The notes under the pieces were generated by a model. The model was not told where the DNA came from. It was given only the letters and a program-made list of their open reading frames with translations, and did no database searches. A DNA stretch of 64,000 nucleotides from assembly GCA_016617855.1 (NCBI GenBank), contig JAECUM010006657.1:43988-107987 (forward strand), given 5' to 3'. The position numbers and the translations under genes are program-made. This document shows, piece by piece, positions 40,601 to 55,600 of the stretch; the stretch's first letter is position 1; every line of letters begins with the position of its first letter. The DNA is from Megalonaias nervosa (taxonomy: Eukaryota > Mollusca > Bivalvia > Unionida > Unionidae).

Positions 40601-43600
40601 ATGCTGACTTAGCATGCATCACTTGTTAAATATATTAGTGGTACATAATATATAATTGTTTCAGAATCAAGTTAATATAAGGAAATAATGATTTATAATA
40701 GTATCCAATACATGCTTTTTTGTACCCTTAAGGAACTGATATAATTAAGTTTTATTATATCTGTATAAATTGTGTACTCAAGAAAGCCAGAAAATGTTGC
40801 CATTTCTTATAAGTAGGAAAATGATATTGATGTTTTCTGAGTCCATATCATCACACCCTCAAACGAAGCTGGAACTTTTTTATAGAAGTTTCTTGATTAA
40901 TACTGAGAAAAGCATGAACAGCTATACTATAACCCATTACTTCATGTAAACTCCTTTTGACATCTCTTCCCCATTCTCATGGAAGTGCCTTTGGATGCCT
41001 CTACCCCATTCTCATGGAAATGCCTTTGGACACCTCTACCCAATTCACAAACAAGCACCTTTGAACACCTCTACACCATTCTCAGGGAAGTGCGTTTGGA
41101 CGCCTGCTGTAAGGGGCATCAGTCATTTTAAACTGGTTTTCGTTGCACCACATTCGGGGAAAATTCCCTATTAGATACTACATTTATTGATGTGAAAGCT
41201 CTGATATTGATGTAGGCAACACTGAGTTTTTATAATTTATCAAATTGAGATGATTTAGTGATGTAGATGTAGACAAAGAACTGGTAAATTTCGAGTATGA
41301 GAAACTGCAGCTATGGTTGGTCACACTGGCTTGACAGTGAATGAGTTTTCTCAAGATTTTAAAGCACATAAAAAATTCTTCCTTGAAAAATAATTATGCA
41401 GCTATTACGATTAGATTTTGCTCTTAAATCTTTCTACACATATTAGATGCAGACCTGCCAACTCTTACGATTTTGCCGTAAGTCTTAGGAAAATTACCCT
41501 CAAAATACGGACTTACAGCATACAAGCAAAAACTACGGAAAAATGATCGTTGCCGAAAAATCCAGATAATTGGTTCATCTGTGTTTTATTTGGATCCGGG
41601 TTTCATATTAGAATTGGTGAAATTAGTTAGGGAACCAGACTAACTTTACAGCAGCACCACAGATGCTTTAAACTGCACCTATTTGTTCATGCAAAGCGTC
41701 TGCATGATCAAAAAGTTGATTATAGAATTTTTAAAAAATGTTGTCCCAAAGGGGATGCATGTTTAAGACGAAAGGGAAAATAAGCCTCTAGAAAAGTGTT
41801 AATAATCAACACAGAAGAATGAAAAGGGATATTCAGATTCTTGTGAATAAAAGATGGAAGGACACAATTACGTTTATCAGACATCACGTGCGAATTTGAA
41901 TACGTTTCGTTGTGGGAGATATGATTGCTGTTGTCATATGAAATGGAAAAAGAATTTCCAACAATTACATCAAGTTGAGAGATATCAACAATCCATTGAG
42001 TTGCATAGGGTTTGGAACTTAAGTTTGTGCAACAATACTAGTGGTAAATAAGGTCTACGTGTAATTTACAACTTTTCAGTTGAACATAATGTTATCATCG
42101 CTACGTCGAACTTTCAATTGTTTTCCAGCTTTACAAAAGCAGTTATTGATATTTTGTTACACCTTACTGAAAACTGGTCAATCTTATGGAAAAAAATCAG
42201 CTGCCTTACTGAGACGGACTCGTCGGGGTTGGCAGGTCTGTAAATGTGTACCAAAAATGTAAAATGGTTAAAATTGATGTTGAATGTAACATATACTACA
42301 CTGCTGTAACAGTTAACAGGCAGGCCTATGTGTATGGAGACAAATAGGTAACAGGTGTTCTATTTCTAGTGTACTGCACTGTGTAACTTTGGTACATATA
42401 TATCAACTGCCTACAAAGCCATACATTCTTTGAGGTAAAGCGATAATCTCACTTGATGTGCAGATGGAAATGAGTATCATTCTCTGTTACAATACTATAT
42501 CATCAATCCAAGAATTTGTCCAACCCCACTGTAAATGACTCAAAAATAATGCTGTCGTTCCCATCAGTGCCTCTCACAACATCCTACCAGAAACAGTTCA
42601 ATTGCTATTAGCCTGACCTTGGATAGAAACTAGTCATTCAACTGCTGAAATCTTCCATGATGCAAAATTTGACAAATACACAATAGCTGTTAATCACATT
42701 TATGGGTCTGCTGCCCCCATGACTTGAAGATGTGTCAAGTACTTTGTTCATAAATTGTAATATTCATGACTGCGTATCAGATGATCAAAATGTAATTCAG
42801 TTTGTGATTTAAGAACATTGGTATATTACAAAAATATGATTATTTAATCTCAATTGCTAGAACATCTTTCGTTCTCAGCATCAGAAAATCTAGTTAATGG
42901 CTATGCTTCCTGTCTTTTTGTGATCCAGATTTTCTGATGCTGACAACTTGATATTTATGATCTAGCAATGAAGATTGTACTACTTTGATGATAACATGCA
43001 TGCATTTTGACCCAGTTTTTAGTTCAAAGAGTTTATTGCTGCTGATTCTCTTGGTATAATGGAGTGAGTGTTTTTTGTGTTACTAGCTTTGATGAATATA
43101 GTAGTGGGAAGAGATGTAAGCAATTGCAAATATGAATGTGAAAATCATTCATCTATCACATACGTAGATAGGCTGCACTTACAAAACTGTAGGTGATGCA
43201 TACTTTACAATGCCTTGCACAGATGCCTCAATGTATTCTTTAGTATAAAATTTTCTCAGTATTTGGTGGACTAAGATGAGCCTCATTCACTAATCCTCAT
43301 CTTGGAAGAAAGACAGTTATACATATGGCATGTCTAGCAGATGCAACTAATCCATGGATTTATGGTGTAAATATGTGCCATGTTGCCTGCACAACAGGGA
43401 TGCATCAGAGCACCATGAAGTATAATTTGTTTAGTATTTCATACATATATTATTCTACCGAAGAGAAAAAAGATTTATGCTTGGAAAACCAACTGATTTT
43501 TGTAAATATATAATTGATACTGGGGTACTGAAAAAGAGTTTAAGGACAGTTCTTTTATCATTACAGGTGTGTAGAAACATAAACCGCATCAAGGTGTGTA

Positions 43601-46600
43601 TGGAGACGGGTAACACAGTGGTATTGCTGAACCTGGAAAACTTGTATGAAAGTCTCTATGATGCTCTCAACCAGGTGAGTGTACATAATGATTTGTCTGT
43701 CTGGTTTTAAACAATTCCCATATTTTCTCAAGGGAATACATTGATGAATATCTGTATGGCATACAGAATTCAATAAACCAGAAATCTTAAGAAAGGCAGC
43801 ACTATCTCTGCATATGTCTCTCTTATTCATTACCCACCCTTTTCACCACTGCCATCAATTACCAGGTGTACCATTTAAATTTTTTTGTATCTAACAATGC
43901 AGTTTCAAACATTATGCACACTGACCAACAGAATGATATTGATTCTACATTTCATTTTATAAATATGACAGTGTCATCTACATAAATTTGTTATAATTGT
44001 AACCGATATTTCCTTTAACAGCTTAAAATCATTATAATAATAATAATAGCTGAAGAACTAATCTACTTAGTTGTGTCCAATGGTTCATCATTGTTTGTGA
44101 TTTTACCATGGTTTTTTTTTTTTTGTTTTTTACAGTTAAAATTCTATATACAAAATCTGTAAGAATCAGGAAAGTGATTTAGAAAACTAGCCTTTATTTA
44201 AATAATGATATTTTTAATGATTTTTCATTCATCATTAAATTAATTGTAAGTTTTCTTTCTGGTTTCAGTACTATGTGTATTTTGGTGGAGACAGATATGT
44301 TGATCTTGGTCTTGGAACACACAGGGTCAAATGCAGGGTGCACAAACACTTCAGGTAAGGTACTTGTGGTTGAAGTTCTTTAAAATAATTTTGCAATTAG
44401 CTGGAACCTTCAAAACTACACATTTTTTCCCAATTTATTTAAATGTCTAATATTTGTAGAAAAATTCTAAATCATTTTATTAAGTAGTATTCAGATTTAT
44501 TTTTTTATCAAAATTGTACTTAAAATATCAAGCTTAAATTTAGCTTGTATGCCCTTTTTAGATTTATGTCTTCGTGCAATTATCTTTAAAATCTTATGTT
44601 TAGTCAGCTTTTAGGATTTTCTTTTCATCAGTGTTGACAGCATGTAAATTTATTGCAGATTGTAATTTTTTATACTATTCCTAAATGCAAACAACCAAAA
44701 AAATAATTAAAATAAAGCTTATGATGACAAATGTGCAGGGCATATATGCATTTATTGTTTTTGGTGTATTGATTATTTGGAAAATTGTTCAAAATCAATT
44801 AACAGTGGCACAATCAAACATGAACAGGTAAGTGCATTTGAATCCTAATTCTTTGTTGGTGGCAGAATATATTGTGAACCAATAATGGTGATAAGTGCAG
44901 TGTAATAAATAGAGGATATCAGATGGGTGATGATTTAATATTTATGAAGCGAGCTGAGTAATGTCCAGCTTTTGCAAGCCTTGGCAAGCAAAAGCTAGAC
45001 ATTATTTAACGAGTTTCATAAATTTAATATTAAATCATTTCCCATTTAAGATTCTTTTTATCACAGTTTTATTTCAGTATAAATTATTTAGATAGAAAGA
45101 AGAATGAATAATTTCATTCATTCTGACAGACACTGTACCTTTCATTTGTTGTGCGTAAAAAATAGCCCCAAACAGAGTTGAAATAGTAAAAATATATAAA
45201 TCAAAGAATAATCATCCATCCAAATAAATGGAACATTTTACAAAAGACAAAACATTTGTCAGCACAAAATGTCTAATGCGTGTGATGTCACATTGTTTGA
45301 TACAGTGCACAGTACCGGTTTGAGTTGGCCTACACAACACAGTGTCAGTGTCTATGTTGAAATTCCACATCACAACTAAGCATTACATTGTTGCGATATT
45401 TTTGTGAAAAGAAGGTTACTGGATGCAGAAATACACATATTTACTGTAACATATTTGTGACCAGATATTTGCAGTATTTGATTTGTAACATTAGATTGTA
45501 TGGAAGATGTAAACAAATCTCTTTTTGAGTTGGACTTGCATCACATATTTACCACATAAATATGCTGTGGTTGGATAAAGTTCAACCAGTTTATGTCTGC
45601 ATTCTTCTGTGAACAAAGGTGAGTTTATTTACTTCAGTAAGTTCACATTTAAACTAAACTTGTATATAGGGTGGATTCCATGCTACAGATATACTGCCCC
45701 TCCATCCCCACCCCCACCCTCGCTATCATCTGAGCAATACTTGTAGTTTTACTTATTGTTCTTGTCTTGGGAGTTTTGCCATTTTTCGTGTCATGATATA
45801 TTATACATGACATAACAAGCTCCTGTGGGGGTAAATTAGTCGTATTGAAACAGATGAGACCATTTTTTCCCCAATTCCCTTTCACGAGTTGAATCAAAAA
45901 ATGGTGGCCAAAAATGTTCATTCAGAACAAAAAAATCCAGAAGGCGGGGTTAAAAAAGTTTTCCTGCAGTCACAGCCAGTCAGTAAAGAGGATACTGCAC
46001 AATAAGTTAATGGCCTTATTTGGACCAATCAGAATCACATAAAGTGATATTTTAAAGTGTGGTAATAACAAAAATATGAAACTGTACATACTGTAGGAAA
46101 ATTGTATGACTATGTGACAAAACAACATCTTGTTCAGCTGATTCTTACAAGGTGGAGTGTAATTTATGTTACGTTGTTGTCAATCCATCCATCCATCTGT
46201 ATATTACTAATTTAATTTCCACACAATAACTTGAGATGCCCACCATCTGCAGTTACGAACCTTTGGTTGGATGGCTGGCACTGGTAAGGAAGAAGCCTGT
46301 TCGTTTTTGAGTTGAAATGTCTTCTAGGCCAGTATCACTGACTGGAAGAGAAAATGGTTTCTGCAGAAACATTTTAATTATCTGCATAGAGGACTCTTAA
46401 ATATTGGGTGGGTGTACTCTTGTTCATTATTGGGAAGGTAATTAGTTTTAGAAATTTTTTTGTTTATTATTTCAAATTTTAAATTATTTCAGAAAAAATA
46501 GTTTTCAGATGAAAAAATAATATTGGAGTTGACTGTAAAATGTTTCATTATGTAATAAAATTCCTTTCCAATTTCATTAAATTGAGGCCAGCTATATTAA

Positions 46601-49600
46601 AACACAATAACTGTGGATATATCGATATCTAGACTGCACTTAAGCTTATATTTTCAGTCTGATTATAGTTAAACTGAGACTAAACACCAAGACACCAACA
46701 CCAAAAGACCCAGGCATTATACACTGTTTCATGTATTTATACAAAAGGTTTAAGTATATATGAATGTAAATATTGAGGAAACTATTAGCACAAAATATGT
46801 ACAGGAATGTTATATAATTGGTTAGACTCAGCAAAATAAGTTCTGTCAATTTTCACACATGGAAATCAGCTGAAAATGTTGGAAGTATTTTTGCCATGAT
46901 TGTTTTTATGCCTGAAGTAATAAGAAATAAAAAGTGTCCAAAAAGTGAAGAAATCAGAGTAATGAATCCAGTAATCAACTGCATATGTTAAAATACTGAT
47001 TAGTCATGGTATGCAAGGCTCTAGCGTTTGTCACTGGGGGATGTTTCTAATTAAATAGCAGAATATTATTCCAGTTATTTAAGTAATTGGGGTTTTGATA
47101 AATATGACTTCCCTTATTTTCTTTCACAGGTTGATTGTAGTTGCAGAGAAGGATGTTGTTTACCAGAAATTTCCAATTCCATTAATCAACCGTCTGGAGA
47201 AACATTTTCTGACAGTCAAGACAATGTTGACACAAGAGCAAGGTGAACTTGCCAAAAGGCTGGAGAAATGGGCAGATACTTTTTCCACTGACACAACTTC
47301 GAGCCAGCTCTCTGTGAAGTAAGTACAATTTAAATTTCCATAATAGTCAACTCCCAACAATAACCACCTATTGCATCTTGCCAATCTCTGGTTATTCTTC
47401 TTTTTATTTATATGTACCCTGCCATATTCCTTTGTGAAGGGGCATATATTGTTTTCCATCATATGGTCTCTTCTGTACCACCTCTATAAATGGATGAAAA
47501 TTGTTATACATGAACAGATTGGAAGGTGTGTTATGTACCATATGTGGGGGGTATCTTCAAGGTCAAGGTCATAGGTATATCTTTTAGGTTTCATTAACAT
47601 TGTTCCTTCTGCTTCGTAATTTAAGAACTGTTTAAATAAATGGATGAAACTTGTGGTATATCTTGTCTAGAGGGTGTATGGCATTTTCAAGGTTATATCT
47701 TTATGGTCAAGGTCACTTGATACCTTCTCATTCTCTGTTTTTGCAATAATGATCTTGAAGACAGATTAATTATTCTCAGTTACTTTAAATGCTTGCCCAG
47801 TAATTCTACAGATTTGTCAACAAAGTTCCAACAAGATTTGTTATAATTGTATACTTTTGTATACTTTTCTTGACTTCACCACAGAGGGCAGTGAGAAAAC
47901 TTCACTAAATTTGCTTGCTTCATTGATTTCCATTGAGGAGAAATAACCTTGATTATCAAGTAATGTAAGTTGAGAAATATTGTAAAAACCATATATTCAA
48001 ACTAGTTAGGGGAGCCATGGTAACTCATTTGGTAGAGCTTTAGTCTTGTAATCCAAGGATCACAGGTTCATTATCCACCCAGGCCAGCCCAAGTCAACTG
48101 CCCCGTGAACTTAATTACTGCATTAACTGCCAGTAGTTTCTCAGTTAATTTCTAAAAAAGGCAAAGATTGGAAAGATTTTATTGCCGATGACTCTGATGA
48201 ATAAATAGAGAAGTAGATTGAAATGAGACATTCTATTTGCTCATATTTGAACAAATTTTAATACTTTTTTACAAATGAAAATGTCATAATTGATAACACA
48301 ACAACAATACCATATTATGTCCACATAAACTACATTAAAATCAAACCTTTTTTGGAACTTTTACAGATTTTAAAGAAATTATTTCATATGGTGAAATTGT
48401 ACAATTTTTATCAAATAATGCATACTGTCTTGAAGAATTTAAATGTAAGAATTTAGATACATTCATATTTATCAGTGATGATTAGAAGAATTCTGCCACA
48501 CTATTTGGCCATCTAATGATTTATATTGGGAGCACTCCATGCAGTTTCATATCTGACAGCATCAGTCACACTTTATTTTGCTGTGTTAATTTCATGTTAC
48601 TTCATTCTCTTGCCACCAATACTTCATGTACCTCTAGAGCTCCTTAGTCGTACATGCCATAACATGACATGTCATGCCAAAAAAAACCTTGTTTACTCCC
48701 AAATCCCTTGACGCAGTCATGTTTCAGAAACTATGATTTTCAGTAATCTATGAGGGGAAAAACGCTTCATTATATACCCATACATATGTAGCATGTATAA
48801 ACCATAAACAATCCTGCCTACAGGTCATGTAAAACTATCTTTGGGCAACTTATACAACAATAAAAAGGCAAAGAATTAAGGTCTAAACAACCACTATTTC
48901 ATGTATTACTTACTTGGCTGACAATAGCTAAATGTAATGTGTTAAGTCCTGTGAAGACTGCTATGGGGAGCCGATTGTGCTAATTTGCAAAGGTACAGTT
49001 CACAAAGTGCAACAACCCAATTTTGTTTTAAGTTGTAGGTAAATCAAAGAGATGCTAGATGCATATAGAAGAACATAAGTTATTACAAATCACTGCCTTG
49101 AATGAGAATGTTATTACACATCACTGCCTTGAATGAGAATGTTATTACACATCACTGCCTTGAATGAGAATGTTATTACACATCACTGCCTTGAATGAGA
49201 ATGTTATTACACATCACTGCCTAGAAGAGAATGTTATTACATGTCATTGCCTTGAATGAGAATGTTATTACACATCACTGCCTTGAATGAGTATGTTATT
49301 ACTTGTCATTGCCTTGAATGAGAATGTTATTACACATCACTGCCTTGAATGAGTATGTTATTACTTGTCATTGCCTTGAATGAGAATGTTTAAGCCGTCA
49401 TTATTAAAGTTTATTGGCAAATTTATGAACAGCAATATTTCATTGAAGTCAGAATTTACTCCATATATGAAACACAAAACATGATTATTTGAGTTGTTGG
49501 AATAGTTTCAAGTTGTTAAAATACCAACTATTAATTAACACATGCTTTTCAGGATGAGTTTTTAGCCATGAAATGGATTTTTTGAAGGACAATAGTATTC

Positions 49601-52600
49601 TTACCCTCATGTTTGCACAGTTGATATGTGTTGATAAAACCTCATCACCCAAACTGGACAGAGGTGTTTATATATAACTGCTGTATTACCTGTAAAGTCC
49701 ACATTAAACTTGAAAATATTTTGTCCTCTCTCCCAATCCTCCCCATCCCCCCCCCCATGAAATGGACAGGCATATCTTGTGATCAAACTGCATCGAATAC
49801 AGCTCTGACAATGCTAATGTTATGGTTGTCAAGAACAACTCAGTTCTGACCAGAATTCACCCAGAGAATTCAGCAATGAAGTTTGAACACCAGCACCATC
49901 TAGTCTCTAGTGAGTGCAGTGATGAACACAAATTACACTTATATTACCTTCAAACCCCCTGTTTAACTGTTGACAGCAGCAAAGACTGCATCTAATTAAG
50001 ATTATATTCTGCTATCCAATGGATTTTAAAGACATAAACTTGATGTATGTTTTTATTTAATGTCAGTGTGGCTGTGATTTAGTGAGTGTTAGCATGTATG
50101 TGTATGGTGATGATATTTGACAATGTTAAGTCTGCCAACTATTTCTTTGCAAATGTCTGAGATGCTTTGAAGAAAACAGACAAGTATTTTCTTTTATTTA
50201 GATTTGAATTTCCAATCATGTTTTATAGGCTTCTATGAAAAGCTTATTCTCAATTAGACAACATTGCTTCTTTTGGATCTCGTGCACTGAACTGCCCCGC
50301 CCCCCACTTGGGACCTAAAACCACACTTTTTGAATCTTGAAAAACCCCCAGAATTGTCTGGGAATATGGCAGATATGCTTATTTAGCTGGACTTGCCAGT
50401 AGCTTCTCGTGGGTCGGTGGTTCTTTCCGGGGATTTCCCGGTTTCTTCCTCCACCATTAATACTGGCGGCCATGTATAGCCTATCGTGTGCTGAAAAATG
50501 GCGTTAAGCCCCACAACAACAACAACAACAACAACAACTTATTTAGCTGGAGCAGTTCACTTTCTGAGTGCAGCTCCTTAGCTAGTTGCAAGCTTGGGGT
50601 TAATGTTCCTGTCACAACTTTATAGATGTTCCTTGTTGGTGTATGCAACTCCATAGCTAATTGTACAAGTGCAGTTCTTTAGCCAGCTGCACCATACTCC
50701 GCTGTATTTTCCTTAATCTATTTGTACCTTCTATTTTTGTTGAATATTTAAAAACTAGTCAGATGCATCTAATTTAGGGACTACATGCCTCAGAGTTGAT
50801 CCCAATATGTTCCGAAGTTGTATTTAAGATGTATATATAATTTATATAGCTAAAGAAATAAAATGTTAGCTACCATTTTTTTTGGTGTATTTTGTGAACA
50901 ATGGTGATTAGAAGAATTCAACCAAACTATTCATCATTTAATGATTTACTGTCAGCTTGGTCATTCAGACTGAAGCTTGATTTTCAGATACTGATGTTAC
51001 TTTATTTTATTGTTGAATAGTATATTTTGATGATGGCATTGCTTTCCAGTATTAGGACATGCATTTTATTCAAATAAACTCAACCTGTATGTTACAGACA
51101 GTCAGGTACAGAATAAATGGATCATATTAACAGATGCCCTTTGTATGTTCATTTTTTTTTTTTTGTGTGCAATTGTTTTCCACAGCAGCGTCTTAGAAGC
51201 AGTTCAAATTATACTGGGATAATGTTATGTTTATTTTCGCAAAGATTAGTTCTTTGTTTTCATCAATATTAAATGGTATGAAGAAACATGCTTTTTGTCT
51301 GTGTATTTCAAGAAACTTCCATATATGTTTCAAGCAAACATACCATGAAGTGTAAAATTTATCTGAGAATTCTACAAGTATTACACTGATTTAAAATGCA
51401 ATGTCTAGTAAATACAGGGTCCATAAAGATTTAAGATGGAAAGCAGTGTCTAATGTTCATGTTAAATTTTACATCTAGTATGAAAAAGGCTAATTTCTTT
51501 TCTCTACAATGATTTTAAACTCATAAATGTATGGGGTTTTTTTTAAAAGTGTCTTCTGTGAGAGGTTAGTCTAATTGAAAAATATGCCTGTTATACAGTG
51601 TCTTCTATGGGAGGTTAGTCAAACTAATAAATATATGTCAATTATACAGTGTCTTCTATGGAAGGTTAGTCTAACTGATATGTGTATGTCTGTTATACAG
51701 TGTCTTGTTTGGAAGGTTAGTCTAACTGATAAATATATGTTCATTATACAGTGTCTTCTATGGAAGGTTAGTCAAACTGATAAATATATGTCCATTATAC
51801 AGTGTCTTCTATGGAAGGTTAGTCAAACTGATAAATATATGTCCATTATACAGTGTCTTCTATGGAAGGTTAGTCAGACTGATAAATATATGTCCATTAT
51901 ACAGTGTCTTCTATGGAAGGTTAGTCTAACTGATATACTTATGTCCGTTATACAGTGTCTTGTTTGGAAGGTTAGTCTAACTGATAAATATATGTCCATT
52001 ATACAGTGTCTTCTATGGAAGGTTTGTCAGACTGATAAATATGTGTCCATTATACAGTGTCTTCTATGGAAGGTTAGTCTAACTGATATACTTATGTCCG
52101 TTATACAGTGTCTTCTATGGAAGGTTAGTCTAACTGATATACTTATGTCCGTTATACAGTGTCTTCTTTGAAAGAATATTCTGAATATCGTGCTGTAATA
52201 AAATCACCAGTAATTCATTCAGATGAAAGGACTATTTTGCAGACATGGTAGAGGTCGAAGACAAAGGTCAGTCGGAGAGGTGTTCATTGGTTACCATGCT
52301 GACACCTACTCAGCCATAATCCTGTTTGTTTGGGAGGATTTGCATAAGAATGAAACAAAACCTTCAAAAGACAAGGTAATTATGTCAACACCTTTTGAAG
52401 AAAATGTGAACAAAAATGATCCTGTCTATATATGGATGGATGTATGCAAATAACTTCTGCATGTGTAAGCAATGTTACACAGCTTAGGTTAATGTACAAT
52501 TAACAGTAGGGCTAAAGATCTTGAAAATAGAAATTTAGGATATAGTTGACTCAGAAGAGTGTTTGTAGCCTTTGAATTTTAGTCTGGGAAAATATTTTTT

Positions 52601-55600
52601 TGCCAAAAATATTGCCTTTTTTTATTACCTCCTTCATATCATTGTGCAATGTTTAAAGCAGCAACCACAAAGTCATGCAGGTTTTTGACATGTAACCAGC
52701 TTGCTGTGACATTAAGTTCATATGAAACAATTTTGTGGGCTTTACAGATTTTGATTTAAATTTCTGAATGACAATTGTACAGTGAAATTTCCCTAAACTA
52801 GCTCTTCTTTAAGCTGTTATGGTAAACCACTTTTGTAAAATCAATGCTTAATGGACATCTCATTAAATTATGACATCATTAATATGATGTAATTTTTATC
52901 TAGGTGAATTGTAATGATGTAACCTCTGGGAGAGACTGGGCATAAAATCATGTGGTTGGGACTTCTGTCTCTTATTAAAAAACACAAATTCTTCACAGTG
53001 TTAACAATAGCAATAACAGTTCTGTGAAAATGATAAAGCCAGTAAAAGTATACCAAAACCTTCAGAAATCTTTGGTCATTTATGGCTCATCGTAATTTGG
53101 CTGCAAATGATTTGTTTCCAGTAAACCAATTTGATTTTAATAACTGTATTATCACCATACCTCATTGTTTATTTGATAAGAATATATTGAACCTGTACAT
53201 AATTGATGGATTTTAAATACTCATATAGCTATTATTTTATTGACAATGAAGGTACTTTTTCCCGTATTTATTGACAATAATGGTACAGTTTCCTGTATTT
53301 TTCTATGTAATAGCCCTTACTTGGGAATAGATATTCAACATAGAGTAGCGCATGAAAATAAATGCTGACATATACACATTTGTGAGTGATTTTTGGATTC
53401 CTTTGATACTTAGCTATTTAAAAAGTTTTGAAAACATTTAATACTCCAGCATTTCACAAGCATTCATCATTAAAGTGGCTTGTTTTGCAGAATGATGGAA
53501 TTGTTTTCAACTGAGGTCATTCTTGTACTAGTCAAACCTCAGTTTATTGGTTACTTCTATGAAATGGTCAAATGTTTTTGTCTAAACACTGTCTGGTTTG
53601 GAAAACTTGAGAAAGTTTTACTGTAATGTTAAATTTGCTTTTTGAACAAACACTAAAAAATTGCTTTTAAAACAAAAATTAAAAAATACTAAATTCCAGT
53701 AAGAGATGTAGGCTGTGAACTAATTATGGATTAACTCAACAAAGTTGGCAGAGCCTTATGTCCTACTGTCCATTTATCAGCTGTTTGGTTTCTGCAAGCT
53801 GAGTTAACTGGGAATTTTGTTGGTCCAAAGTCGGTATGCAACCTTGTATCAATGCGACTTCAGATGAGTTCAGTTTTCAGCTTTCATTGTCATCATTTAG
53901 AGGAGTTATGGCCCCTGAGTGCTAGGCCTCCTAACTCTGATTTCCGCAGCATAACTTTATTGATTTAAAGCATATTTGATATGCAGTTTTTACTGATAAA
54001 ATCTTGGATCATTTTTACTGCCAGCATTCCAAAACTTTGTTTACTGGTCTTATGAACTATCTTTACCTGCCCTTCTGAGATTGGTTTCTGTAGTAGAGCT
54101 TTACCCATGTGTGTTGAATTCAGCCATTTACATGCACCTTTAAATACCTTGGATGAGTTTGATTCCAGTATTCCACAACTTCATTTACAGGGGTTATGCC
54201 TCTGATTCTTGAAATTTGTTGGATTTCAAAGAAAATGGCATTTAGCTTTATATTAAAGAGGTTGAATGAATTCGATTTCCCACATTTCAAATTAACATTT
54301 GCAGGTGTTATGACCTCAGATTTACCATCCTTCCAGGTTTGCTTTAAGCAGCATTACTTTACCAAGGATTATTGACTTTCATTCAAATTTTGATGTGTGG
54401 CTTCTTATTAATGAGACCTAGCAGGAATGAGATTTCCAGCATCCCATAGCATCATTTAGAGGAGTTATGGACCCTGACTTCTGATCTTTCAACTTTTGGT
54501 TTCTAATCACAAGTTCCTCAGTTATGCAAAGTGAATTGTATTGGGTGTAGCTTTTTGAGGTCTGTACAATTGTAACAACCACTGAATATAAAACTTACAA
54601 AAATACTTTATACCACTTTTTTTTAAAAAAGAAGACTGATATCGCACTTGGACAAGATTTGAAAGAAAGTGTTATGGTAGAGGGCCTCAAAAATTTGAAT
54701 AATGATTCCAATCTGCCATCCAATTTGGTTGCAATTGCTAAATAATTAGAAATACCCTGCATTAAGCTTTTAGGCAGATTTCATCCAGGTGAGCGATCTC
54801 AGACCCACATGGGCCTCATAATGTCCTCATAACACTTGACAGTAATATGGAGTATAAAAATTATTTGTTAATAATGTTTTGTACAGATTTTAGAGGAGTC
54901 AAAGAAACTGCTGCTTTGGAGCGCCACCCCAGAGGCTGTGGTCAGACTAGAAAAATGTCATCTGCCTCGTCAGGAGGTCGAAGCTCTCAGGCGGATATAT
55001 TGGGAGGAACAGACACATAACAATCTGGCAGAATATTTACAGCAGAAAGTTTACTTAGCCAGAATGAAGAAAAGAGACTGTTTTGCTCAGGTGTGTATGA
55101 TGCTGAGCCCTACCTGTCTTTAATCAGAGTTGATATTTTTTTGTTGGTTTTTCTTTGCATGTAAATAAACAAATAAATTTATGCACATAAACTATGCATC
55201 AGTATCATGAAAAAAGACTATAATTAATATAGTGTGAATCAGACCAGTTACATACTTTACATACAATGTTTTCTCTAATTCAGTAAATTGTAAACTTAAA
55301 TAAAATGGCTTTTTTGTTACAATGAGAAATCAACCTATATATAGTGGTCACTTTGGCATTCTTGTGCTTATCTATTCAATGGTATATCTGTTGGTATGTC
55401 AGTTCATGCCCTAAATTAGATGTTTAAATAGTTTACTTAGCTAACTAAAAGGTGAGATCAACAAAAAGGGACTCTCTTCTAAAACAAAATTTAGGCTGCC
55501 TTGATGGAAGCTTGACATAGTGATCACTTCAACATCAGTGTGGGTGCCTGTATATCTGTCCATCCCTAGAGTAACCTCAGTGTTAAAAGTGTTTATATGA

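Noticed and set aside
41854..42262. Transposase gene in the 41450-42240 element
   Set aside because: Two short ORFs with no DDE, zinc-finger or hAT dimerisation motif; the element looks non-autonomous.
48003..48080. A tRNA-Thr-like gene
   Set aside because: Box B is degenerate (GGTTCATTATCC) and the acceptor ends do not pair.
51575..52171. 198-codon ORF with 17-residue repeats as a gene
   Set aside because: It is a direct consequence of a 51 bp tandem repeat whose length is a multiple of three; no start context or splice link to the gene.
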